DNA of 37,061 nucleotides, taken from contig JAGLPO010000080.1 in the NCBI GenBank assembly GCA_023137275.1, positions 1 to 37,061 of the forward strand. The letters are read 5' to 3'. Source of the DNA: Candidatus Parcubacteria bacterium (GTDB lineage: Bacteria; Patescibacteriota; Patescibacteriia; Patescibacteriales; UBA12075). Every line of letters begins with the position of its first letter. The first letter of the stretch is position 1. Shown here piece by piece: positions 1-8,497 of this stretch. The notes under the pieces are model-generated. The model did not search any database. It was not told the DNA's origin and saw only the letters and a list, made by a program, of their open reading frames with translations. Both the position numbers and the translations under genes were made by a program.

Positions 1-589
1 TGGGCGGACGACATTTTTGTTTTTGCTTAATTTTGTTTTTATGGGCTGTTTTAACTCTTTTTGATATTTTAACATCTAACAATCCGTGTTTATCCAAATA
101 CCGATTAATCGTGCTGGCTCCGACCTGTATGTCATAATCCCGATCCAATATTGTTTCTAGCTTGTCTTTGCCCCAATGATATTCTTTTCTTACTTCCAGT
201 ATTTTATTCTCTGTTTCTAAATCAATCCTTTTTCTGTTGTCAGTATTTTTCGGCGCTTTTGATTCAGGCTCCAGTGACCGCGGATCCTTGTCTGATTTTA
301 ACCACTTAGAATTTATCTGAGACAGCCAGGTTCTTGATAATCCTATCCGTCTGGCCGCTTTGCTGATATTTTTATTGCATTCAAAATGAATAATATATAT
401 CCATTTTAATCTTTTTTTAGCTTCATCCGATAATGGATGTTTTAATGGATTTAATTTGTTTTCCGCTCTGTTTTGCATAGTATCAATAGATTTATTTATT
501 AATTGCTTAAATCTATCGATATTAGCATGATTTGTGGGTTTTTTCATCCCAATATCTATTTCCCACATTTTTCTATATCCTTTTTTCAT
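1..589 (-). CDS. Partial HTH transposase/integrase-like protein (N-terminal part, truncated by window edge)
   Basis: Manual minus-strand translation from ATG at 589: MKKGYRKMWEIDIGMKKPTNHANIDRFKQLINKSIDTMQNRAENKLNPLKHPLSDEAKKRLKWIYIIHFECNKNISKAARRIGLSRTWLSQINSKWLKS...; open to the window edge; HTH pattern as in IS481/IS3-type transposase N-termini. Not in the ORF track because it lacks a stop in the window. Confidence 0.7.
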   Translation of the reverse strand, partial: MKKGYRKMWEIDIGMKKPTNHANIDRFKQLINKSIDTMQNRAENKLNPLKHPLSDEAKKRLKWIYIIHFECNKNISKAARRIGLSRTWLSQINSKWLKSDKDPRSLEPESKAPKNTDNRKRIDLETENKILEVRKEYHWGKDKLETILDRDYDIQVGASTINRYLDKHGLLDVKISKRVKTAHKNKIKQKQKCRPP

Positions 590-901
590 ATTTTACACTC
601 TGTAGTGTTAAGTATGACATGGGCGAGTGCATTATGTTCGTGGACTTGCACATGCTAATTTTATATTTTTTAAAATTTTAGCTAATTTTAGTATACATTA
701 TTCAAATCCAAATCACCTCCATAAAAAACACCGCCGACTTAACTAGAGTTAGCTGTATTTTTTAAAAAAATATTGCTCGCGTACAGGGACAGCTTCCGAA
801 CTTTTTTATGTGAGGTTAGTGTTAAAAATACTTCCCCCGATAGACATATTCAAAACTATTAACCGGGCAAATATTGAAAAAACTTATGTTGTCAACACTG
901 T

Positions 902-1816
902 TTAGTTCAAAATATTTTGTGGAATCCCTTTAATCCATGCCTCGACGTTATCAATCATAACATCGTTACCCAACTTACTGCTCATCTCAGAACTATAAGC
1001 GATATGCGGAGTCACGAAAACACGAGGATGTTTAAGTAGCTTTTGATAATATGGATCATCAGTATCACCGACTAATATACTTCCGCAATCTAAAAATGCT
1101 CTATCTAAATTTCCTTCATTCAAAGCCTTAAGTAGCGCATCCTCATCAAGAATATCTGATCTAGTCACGCTAATAAATGAACCTCCTTTATTCATTGCGC
1201 TAAAAAATTTTTGATCTAGAAGTTTATGCGTTGATGGATTATCGCTCAAAGTATCTACAACGATATTTGCGTCTTTAACGGAATCATAGAGATTATCTCC
1301 TCGTTTAAAAAAGGACACATTCATATCAAATGCTTGCGCTAGTTTTCCAACACGCTTCCCGACGTTGCCGTTTCCTAATATCGTAATATTGCGATCAGCA
1401 AGACCTTTCTGTGTTGGTGGCACACTACCATCTATTCTTAAAGTTTTTTCACAATTTAAAACTTCGTCAAAGCGACGCATTGCAAGAATGATCATCCACA
1501 TAATCCACTCAGAAACGGCATGCTGGTTAATACCGGGCGCATTGGATATTTTTACATTATTTTCAGCAAGGACATCAAGGTCAACAAAGGCAACACTTAC
1601 AAACCCTACCGTTATGTACACTTCTCTTAATTCAGCATACGCATCTTTAAGCCCGGCTGTGCCTGAACAAATAATATCAGCTCCTTTTACTCTATCAAGA
1701 TATTCTTCCGCGCCCTCTGGCAAGGCATCGTAATACGTGACATCGCCAAGACTATCCAATCGCTGTTTTTGATCGGGAGTAAAATTTTGATTATTTGTAA
1801 CGACGATTTTTTTCAT
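902..1816 (-). CDS. D-isomer-specific 2-hydroxyacid dehydrogenase family protein (NAD-binding)
   Basis: Rossmann motif ITILGNGNVGKRVG, TRSDILDEDALLKAL segment, C-terminal TPHIAYSS. Confidence 0.85.
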   Translation of the reverse strand: MKKIVVTNNQNFTPDQKQRLDSLGDVTYYDALPEGAEEYLDRVKGADIICSGTAGLKDAYAELREVYITVGFVSVAFVDLDVLAENNVKISNAPGINQHAVSEWIMWMIILAMRRFDEVLNCEKTLRIDGSVPPTQKGLADRNITILGNGNVGKRVGKLAQAFDMNVSFFKRGDNLYDSVKDANIVVDTLSDNPSTHKLLDQKFFSAMNKGGSFISVTRSDILDEDALLKALNEGNLDRAFLDCGSILVGDTDDPYYQKLLKHPRVFVTPHIAYSSEMSSKLGNDVMIDNVEAWIKGIPQNILN

Positions 1817-1962
1817 ATTTCAATTTTACCACAAAAAGTTCTGAAATTCCAGTTGAGTATAAAAAATAACCATCTATTCATAGCGTTACTTGAAATGCTC
1901 CACGTACCCTTACAGATTAGAACTTGTTTTTTGGGATAAAAAGTTTTATGAATAGTAATTTA

Positions 1963-3015
1963 TTAGTTTACATAGAATTCTGATTTACAATATGGACATT
2001 GGAAATCATCGTATCTTTGACTAAACATAACGCTTGCCGTAAGAGCACTATAATCATTGCTTCTTTTTCTCTTTCCCCGCATATAACCACTTACATATTT
2101 CGAGATGTCATTGTCGCAAACAGGACAATATTTTGTACCTTCCGAAATAATGCTTGAAGCCATGCCACAATAATGTATATGAGGATTTTCGGGTAGCATT
2201 GACGCCCAAGCAGCCCTACTTGCTCTTTCAGGAGTATTTTCAATATTATGTGCCCAAATTCTTAATACACCTTCTTCTTTAAATTTTTCAACTTCCTCCT
2301 CGGAATACGTAGCTTCAAATTCATTTTTTAACATTTCCAGTGGATTATTATATCCTATTATTTTACCAGATAATTTTTCTACTTCTAAAATAATATCTTC
2401 TGATAATTTATTTTCTTTTATATTTTTAAAGTAATCGGAATCATCAGAACATATAATACAACTATATTTTTTTGAATTTTTAAGTTTCGTCAAATATTGC
2501 TTTAATGTTTCAAATGCAATGCAGTCACAGTCTTTTGTGTATGCCTTTTCCATTTTTGAATACGGTGCTTTTTTTAACAGTGATCGATTTATTCCCCTTA
2601 AAACCAACTGATCAGTTAATGGTACTATATTTGTATTTTTGTGAGTGATTACTTTTTGAATAATATCTATAGTTGATTTGTTGCTTTTTTCAAATTCTTT
2701 AATAAAATATTTTTTACTTTTACTAATTAATTTGCTTACAGTTTTCGATTTATTATTTTCTAATTCTTTTTTAAAACTTATTGAGGAAAAGCTATCGGGA
2801 ATGGCTTTTTTAATTTTATCAAATCTGTTTTTTAAATTTACCAAAACTTCACTTTTAATTATTTCTGGTAACACTAAAATCATTTTATCGCTGTCAAGAT
2901 TTTCAATAATTTTATCCAATACGTCAAGATTTAAATCCTCAAATTCTTCATAAGCACAATTTATATAAATATTTGTATCAATAAATACTATTTTAGGGTT
3001 TGCTTTTTGGGTCAT
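1963..3015 (-). CDS. PIN-domain (DUF4935-like) protein with C-terminal zinc-ribbon motifs
   Basis: N-terminal IVFIDTNIYINCAYEEF, internal acidic residues (SEV, DCDCIAFE, CSDDSDY); C-terminal CPVC and CPYC motifs. Confidence 0.75.
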   Translation of the reverse strand: MTQKANPKIVFIDTNIYINCAYEEFEDLNLDVLDKIIENLDSDKMILVLPEIIKSEVLVNLKNRFDKIKKAIPDSFSSISFKKELENNKSKTVSKLISKSKKYFIKEFEKSNKSTIDIIQKVITHKNTNIVPLTDQLVLRGINRSLLKKAPYSKMEKAYTKDCDCIAFETLKQYLTKLKNSKKYSCIICSDDSDYFKNIKENKLSEDIILEVEKLSGKIIGYNNPLEMLKNEFEATYSEEEVEKFKEEGVLRIWAHNIENTPERASRAAWASMLPENPHIHYCGMASSIISEGTKYCPVCDNDISKYVSGYMRGKRKRSNDYSALTASVMFSQRYDDFQCPYCKSEFYVN

Positions 3016-3020
3016 ATTTT

Positions 3021-3449
3021 TTATTTTCTTTGATTATTTAGTGGCGGCGATTCAATATGATTTTTACAGTATTTTTGCAAAAGCCTAGTCTCAATTTTTT
3101 TATAATTACTACAAGTAACATAAGAAATATATACTTTTGTATCTGTTTCGTCCAAAATGACTTTTAAAGCATTTCTTGCTGTGTGCCTGCCCCAATTACC
3201 AACAAAATCAGAGGGTAAAAAATATTTGAGCAAATATTTCATGCGCCGGCGCAAATTTCCAGATTGACCAATATATAATATATCAGATTTTCCCCACAAC
3301 CTTTCCAGCTCTTTATCCGTTGACACTATATAAATACCGCCAATTTGCGGTAATGATAAAACCAATTCTCTATTTTTTTCCAGTTTATCTGAAGAAACAA
3401 TTAATTTTTTACTGAGTTTAAATTTTTTTAATATTGTATAAGGCATCAC
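3021..3449 (-). CDS. GIY-YIG nuclease-like protein
   Basis: GGIYIVSTDKEL...ILYIGQSGNLRRRMKYLL, followed by conserved-type Glu (KKIETRLLQKY). Confidence 0.75.
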   Translation of the reverse strand: MMPYTILKKFKLSKKLIVSSDKLEKNRELVLSLPQIGGIYIVSTDKELERLWGKSDILYIGQSGNLRRRMKYLLKYFLPSDFVGNWGRHTARNALKVILDETDTKVYISYVTCSNYKKIETRLLQKYCKNHIESPPLNNQRK

Positions 3450-3501
3450 TTTTTATAAATATTTTTTTAATTCATCAAACTAATAGCTATTTTTTATTTG
3501 T

Positions 3502-3762
3502 TTATTTGTTTATCCCCCTTGCTCTTAGACACGAATTATATATAGGACCAAGAGATTCCTCAAGGATTACTTCTTCACCTAGACCCGATGCTATATTATA
3601 AACATTTGTTCCGTAAAATTTTTTTATTTGCTTTTCTGCTTCTTCTCTAGCATAAACATAGCACTCTCTTCTGATTTGCTCTGGCCTCCATCCAAACCAA
3701 TACAAACCTCCTGAAATTAATAAAATAAGTATTATTAACAATAATGATATAAAAAATTTCAT
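3502..3762 (-). CDS. Small hypothetical membrane-anchored protein
   Basis: 86-aa ORF with N-terminal hydrophobic segment FFISLLLIILILLISGGLYWFGW. Confidence 0.5.
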   Translation of the reverse strand: MKFFISLLLIILILLISGGLYWFGWRPEQIRRECYVYAREEAEKQIKKFYGTNVYNIASGLGEEVILEESLGPIYNSCLRARGINK

Positions 3763-3902
3763 AATTTAATATTAATTTTCTCACCAGAACTTTTTTTAAA
3801 TTCAAGTTTATTATCTTCTTGATAAAAAGACAAGCTGACTATTATATTTATCATCTTCAAATAAATTTATTATTTCCTTTCTGGTTTTATCTTAAATAAT
3901 TA

Positions 3903-4199
3903 TTATTTTTGTAATCGCTTATTAGCTACTTTGACATATTTTTTATCTTTCTCAATGCCTATCCAATTTCTACCGAGAGCATTTGCCACAACCGCTGTTG
4001 TCCCACTTCCCATAAAAGGATCTAACACTAAATCTCTTTTTTTAGTGGAAGTTAAAAATATTTGTTGAATAAGCTTAAGCGGTTTTTGTGTTGGGTGAGA
4101 TTTTATGCCATTTTTATCCCTTAATCTTTCACGCCCCCTACATAATCCAAAAGTCCAGTCCGTGTCTTTCATTTGTTTCCCGCCGTTCATTATTTTCAT
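3903..4199 (-). pseudogene. C-terminal fragment of a DNA adenine/cytosine-N4 methyltransferase
   Basis: NGGKQM...HPTQKPLKLIQQIFLTS...VLDPFMGSGTTAVVANALGRNWIGIEKDKKYVKVANKRL is the C-terminal motif-I half of a beta-type MTase; the catalytic DPPY/NPPY half is absent upstream. Confidence 0.75.
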
Positions 4200-4203
4200 T
4201 ATT

Positions 4204-5043
4204 TCAGCTTCTTCCTATCTTTCTTTTAGACAAATAATTTTTACCAGTTGAAACTTTTTTTCCACTTTTTAATTCAAGTTTTTTTCTAGCTCCTCCAGCA
4301 ATCTCACCACCTTCTTTTGCGACAACTTTATTCTCACTTAAACCTTTCGCATCTTTGTTTTGTGCAATTTCTGTGGTAGAAGCCTCGCCAAGCATTGTGA
4401 AAATTAACTCCAAATCATTCATGTGGTCACGCAAATTTTCTCGTTTGAGTTTTTTGAATTTTTTATACGCACTCGGTGTCATACCAAAAGTTGCTTTAGA
4501 AATTTCAGCTGTCAAAATTGCATATTCCTGACCTTCTTTCACGCCACGCTTTTTCCATTCATCAGTTAGTGTTGCACGAACTTCAATTCCACGCATTCGT
4601 TTTTCAATCCATGCGTCCGAATATCCCTTTGCTTTGTACAATGCCCGTGTTCGTTTTGTTGCCAATTCAGGGTCTTCAATTTCTTGCACTCGTTCATATC
4701 CCACTTTTGCAAGCCAACGTTTAAATGGTTCAGCTTTGGGTGATGATATAGTTTGAATAATACGAAACATCGTCTCTGTATTTGCACAATCCGTTTCTCT
4801 TTTTTTGCCATCAGACGCTACTATTTTCAACTGTCCGATATTTTCGGACAGTTCAGGATAGCCTTCTTTTTTAAGCTTCTTTTTCAAATCACCCCAATAT
4901 TTTCGCGGTCTCTCTGTGCCAGTTAGTACCTCAACAACATCAATTATAGAAAACCACCACTCATTATTATGAAGGATTTTACGAATTTCTTTCTTGCGAA
5001 ATATTGCTATTTTTGTTGTTATAATTTCTTTTGTCATAATCAT
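4204..5043 (-). CDS. Bro-N family protein (phage antirepressor-like), copy 1
   Basis: WWFSIIDVVEVLTGTERPRKYWGDLKKKL...SENIGQLK...TDCANTETMFRIIQTISSPKAEPFKRWLAKVGYERVQEIEDPELA; strongly similar to the ORF at 18837-19676. Confidence 0.85.
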   Translation of the reverse strand: MIMTKEIITTKIAIFRKKEIRKILHNNEWWFSIIDVVEVLTGTERPRKYWGDLKKKLKKEGYPELSENIGQLKIVASDGKKRETDCANTETMFRIIQTISSPKAEPFKRWLAKVGYERVQEIEDPELATKRTRALYKAKGYSDAWIEKRMRGIEVRATLTDEWKKRGVKEGQEYAILTAEISKATFGMTPSAYKKFKKLKRENLRDHMNDLELIFTMLGEASTTEIAQNKDAKGLSENKVVAKEGGEIAGGARKKLELKSGKKVSTGKNYLSKRKIGRS

Positions 5044-5046
5044 TTA

Positions 5047-5697
5047 TTAAGCATATAAAAATATCTTATTACGATGATATTCTAAATATTCTTCCCTACC
5101 AATAATTGGCAAATCTTGAAATTGTTGTCCTGAATGTATATTTAATCTATCAATATTTTTTTGTGCAAGTGTAGCGGAAATTATAATTTCTTTGTTATTT
5201 GAAAATGTTATAAATCCTCTATCAAACAATTTGTCAAATGTTGGACTAAACAAAAAGCCATTTTTTGTATCCAATCTTTCTTGATTATCTGACATTACCC
5301 ATGGTTTTATGTGACTTGCATTTAATATTCTAGGATCATCAATTTTTGTAATAGGACATTTTTTTAGACTTAAAATTAATTTTTTTCTGAATTGAGCTTG
5401 TCCAACTCTTATTTTTGTAATAATTTCTTTTATAGTTACCTTGTCATCCACATTTATTTCCGGAAGAACTAAATTTTTCTCGTCATAATCTAAAATAGCA
5501 AACGTCCCCTCATCAATTTTTTTGAAAGTTTTTTTATTTTTAATTTCCCGATATAAAACACCACGAATTCCCGCTTGCCACTCACGGGATACCTTTACTG
5601 CTGGATAGTATTTTTCAATTTCATTATAAATAATCTCCCAAGTAGCGATACCTCCGTTGTCTTCAAGTAACTTTTTTATTGCTTCAACTTTTGTCAT
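5047..5697 (-). CDS. HNH endonuclease (restriction-type) with N-terminal wHTH-like domain
   Basis: C-terminal ILNASHIKPWVMSDNQERLDTKNGFLFSPTFDKLFDRGFITF, typical HNH restriction nuclease signature. Confidence 0.8.
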   Translation of the reverse strand: MTKVEAIKKLLEDNGGIATWEIIYNEIEKYYPAVKVSREWQAGIRGVLYREIKNKKTFKKIDEGTFAILDYDEKNLVLPEINVDDKVTIKEIITKIRVGQAQFRKKLILSLKKCPITKIDDPRILNASHIKPWVMSDNQERLDTKNGFLFSPTFDKLFDRGFITFSNNKEIIISATLAQKNIDRLNIHSGQQFQDLPIIGREEYLEYHRNKIFLYA

Positions 5698-5705
5698 AAT
5701 TATTT

Positions 5706-6575
5706 TTATATTGCGAGCTCAAATTTATTGTTAAAAAAATATGATATATTATTAAATTTTTCAAAAATATGAAAATTATTATCAATTTTTTTATACTTTA
5801 AATTTTCTACAGCATCTTTATACGCACTCAAAACTAAGTCGTAACCATCATCAGACTTACAAACAAAATTCCAAAAATCTCTACCAATTAAAAGCTCATC
5901 TTTTGAAAAAAATTGCAAAACTCGTCCTTGTTTCCATTCCTTATCCTCGCCAAATCTATTATAAGCGGTTGCAAAATGACATTTTATTTTTGCCTTTTCA
6001 TCAAGTGTATTTGCCAATATGGCGTATTGCTCAAAAATAGCTTCTTTCTCTGATCTTGCTTTCTTATTATCCAGATCACCGCCGATCTTTAATTCAATAA
6101 GATGATGAGTGTTTGTGTCTTTGTCTATCAAATAATAATCGCTCACATGGGTTTTCGTAATAATTTTTGATTTTGGTTTAATTTTTCTTATTTCTTCATA
6201 ATGGGCTATTTCTGGAACTAAAGGATTTTTAGTATTTTTATATGCTTCTAAAAATTCAGCTATTTTTGAAGTTTGTCCGGGATATAAATCGCCCTCAACG
6301 CTTTTATTAACCTCGTAAAATAGTTTAGCAATATTAATTGCCATATCTTCAAGTATATTTCCAAGAGAACTATCAAGAGAACGAACCAAAGCTGAATAGT
6401 ATTGTATATCTTCGCCCAAAGCCGCTATAAAAACATTGTGGATTTTCATATTAATTACGCCATTTGGATTATCAACTTCACCTTCATGTCTGGCCTAAAA
6501 TCCTGTTGCATAAGATTCGACCGAAGCTCTTACAATTGATTTTATAGCATCGTCTTTGTTTATTTTGCTTGTCAT
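5706..6575 (-). pseudogene. TdeIII-like type II restriction endonuclease interrupted by one in-frame TAG
   Basis: ORF-track CDS 5706-6449 (HHLIELKIGGDLDNKKARSEKEAIFEQYAIL, PD-(D/E)XK-like). Reading upstream in frame: MTSKINKDDAIKSIVRASVESYATGF-TAG-ARHEGEVDNPNGVINMKIHNVFIAALG..., with TAG at 6495-6497 and ATG at 6575. Confidence 0.65.
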
Positions 6576-6634
6576 ATTTTTCTTAAATTAAATTATAGTA
6601 TTAATATAATATTATAATATCAAAAATTGACACT

Positions 6635-6649
6635 TTTGACAAAGTCAAA
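6635..6649. promoter_or_regulatory. Palindromic operator-like site TTTGAC-AAA-GTCAAA in the divergent intergenic region
   Basis: Perfect inverted repeat; overlaps a plausible minus-strand promoter (TTGTCA-N17-TATTAT) for the restriction cluster. Confidence 0.45.
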
Positions 6650-6693
6650 CAAAAAATTTTAAGCACTTCACTACAAGAAAACACAACAATTTT

Positions 6694-6746
6694 ATCGGTA
6701 ACCTTAGCGGTAACCGATTGCTCTAAATGGTATTTTAGTGTATAAT
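6694..6746 (+). promoter_or_regulatory. Promoter with adjacent palindromic operator-like repeats for the 6775 gene
   Basis: ATCGGTAACC (6694-6703) and CGGTAACCGAT (6708-6718) next to TTGCTC-N17-TATAAT (6718-6746). Confidence 0.55.
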
Positions 6747-6774
6747 GGTTTAATTAATAATTAACTATAAATAC

Positions 6775-7500
6775 ATGAAAAATTCAAAGGAGAAAAAAAC
6801 AAACGGAGAAAAAAAAGAAGATAAAGAAGCGACTGACCGGGCCAAAAAGGCCAAGGAGCGCGCTCTTGTTAAAATTGAAGGCAACATCAAAAAAATTTAC
6901 TTGATGCTTGAGCTACAGGAAAGCATGATCGATATTAAAGGATATTTGCGTATTTATAAACCCAGCAAAGAAGACATGGAAAAAATCAATGAAATGCGCA
7001 GTATTAAAAAAATTATTGAGTATTTAAAAAATAGCTGGCTGGAACGAATCTATAAGAATAAAAAATTGGCCGAAGTAATTGGCGCATGCCACGCCCGAGT
7101 ATGTTTGAGTCTAGAACTTGATGAACAACACGACAAAATAGAAGCTGCTCGCACAAAAAATGAACTTTATCCAATCCGTACAATGGGAGAAAGATACTTA
7201 AGAGATTCTATTGATAATTTTTTATATAACGGCTATAATCATATATTTGAAAAACACAAAGTCAATAATAAAATTTGGAAGCATATATTAGGAGCTATGC
7301 TATTTAATGTGCCGGAAAGAACCGTCCTAAGAGTTAAAAATTCAATTATGCCGGATTATATGCCGAGAATTAATGAAAACTTACAAATACAAATAAACGA
7401 ATTAACAAAAATGGGTGAAATAGAAGCAATTCTTGGCAAGATTAAAGATGCTCAAGCAAGATACAAGAAGAGGTTTAAATATAAAAATTTTGAAAAATAA
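6775..7500 (+). CDS. Hypothetical protein, Lys/Glu-rich N-terminus
   Basis: 241-aa ORF preceded by a promoter-like sequence; no recognised family. Confidence 0.65.
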   Translation: MKNSKEKKTNGEKKEDKEATDRAKKAKERALVKIEGNIKKIYLMLELQESMIDIKGYLRIYKPSKEDMEKINEMRSIKKIIEYLKNSWLERIYKNKKLAEVIGACHARVCLSLELDEQHDKIEAARTKNELYPIRTMGERYLRDSIDNFLYNGYNHIFEKHKVNNKIWKHILGAMLFNVPERTVLRVKNSIMPDYMPRINENLQIQINELTKMGEIEAILGKIKDAQARYKKRFKYKNFEK

Positions 7501-7601
7501 TAAAAATTGGTTTTGAAAATCAGTGGATAATTAAAAAAACTTTTTGCAAAATCGGTAACCGACAATACTGTCCGATGGCTAACATATAAAATTATTCAAA
7601 C

Positions 7602-7645
7602 AAAAAACGGACTTCTATATTTGAAAATTTGGAAGTCCGTTTTTT
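7602..7645. terminator. Bidirectional rho-independent terminator-like hairpin
   Basis: AAAAAACGGACTTC...GAAGTCCGTTTTTT, 14-bp perfect stem with flanking A/T runs. Confidence 0.85.
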
Positions 7646-7722
7646 TATTTATTATTAGCTATTTTTTTGCTATATTTAAAATATATAACGCCACTACAAA
7701 ACAAGATAATTTAAAAATAAAA

Positions 7723-8148
7723 ATGGCTTTTGAATCCATACAATCAAGTCTTAACCCTTTTGAAAAGTACAAGAATATTAATTCCAAAAAAGAATTTAAA
7801 CTAGCCCAAAAATTAGCAAAATTTCAAGATAACTACTGGACTGCAATACCTGACAAACTTTTGTTTGACCGGTCTATTGAGCCACGAGCAAAGATTGTTT
7901 GGCAGATACTACAATACCTCGGAGATGAGACCGGCAAAAGCTATTATAGCCAAGAAAGCCTTGCCTTTTTTTATGGAGGCAGTACAAAAACAATCGGAAG
8001 ATATCTTCAAATATTAATTGCCAGCAATTGGCTGGATAAAGCAACGGGTCGAGGGCATCCAACTGATGATTGTTGGGTGAAATGGCCACCCGGATGTCAA
8101 AATCCAAAGCTGACCAGCGCAATTAACAAATCAAAATTTAGGCATTAA
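7723..8148 (+). CDS. Winged-HTH, replication-initiator-like/HTH_36-type protein
   Basis: AIPDKLLFDRSIEPRAKIVWQILQYLGDETGKSYYSQESLAFFYGGSTKTIGRYLQILIASNWL; start moved to ATG 7723 because the track start (7621, TTG) lies inside a terminator hairpin. Confidence 0.6.
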   Translation: MAFESIQSSLNPFEKYKNINSKKEFKLAQKLAKFQDNYWTAIPDKLLFDRSIEPRAKIVWQILQYLGDETGKSYYSQESLAFFYGGSTKTIGRYLQILIASNWLDKATGRGHPTDDCWVKWPPGCQNPKLTSAINKSKFRH

Positions 8149-8497
8149 AGATATTAACAATCTGTCCACACCCTGGACAAGGTTGTCCAAGTGACATAAG
8201 ACAAACATGTCTAACTATAATAGATTCATTAAAAAGAATATAGATATAGTAAAAAAATAATAACGAAAATTAAGAAACCGACTTAAATCAGAAAAATTGC
8301 GGAACGCGAGAAAACACCTTTTTTACAAAAAAAATAACAATCAGGAACTTCCCTCACTTAAAAGCCATTTATGAATTGAAGAAAACGAATAGTAAATTTC
8401 CGCCAAATCAAATTAATCATTGACATAGCCTGCTATGGTGGGCAAAACATTTAGGCGAGCGCAAGCGAGCCTTTCCGCGAGCAAAACGAGCGTACAA

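Noticed and set aside
6495-6497. Possible alternative genetic code (TAG sense codon)
   Set aside because: All other ORFs in the window read normally with standard stops; a single TAG in a decaying restriction cluster is more simply a nonsense mutation or sequencing error.
7621-7722. N-terminal extension of the wHTH ORF from TTG 7621
   Set aside because: The extension begins inside the terminator hairpin 7602-7645; ATG 7723 is a better start.
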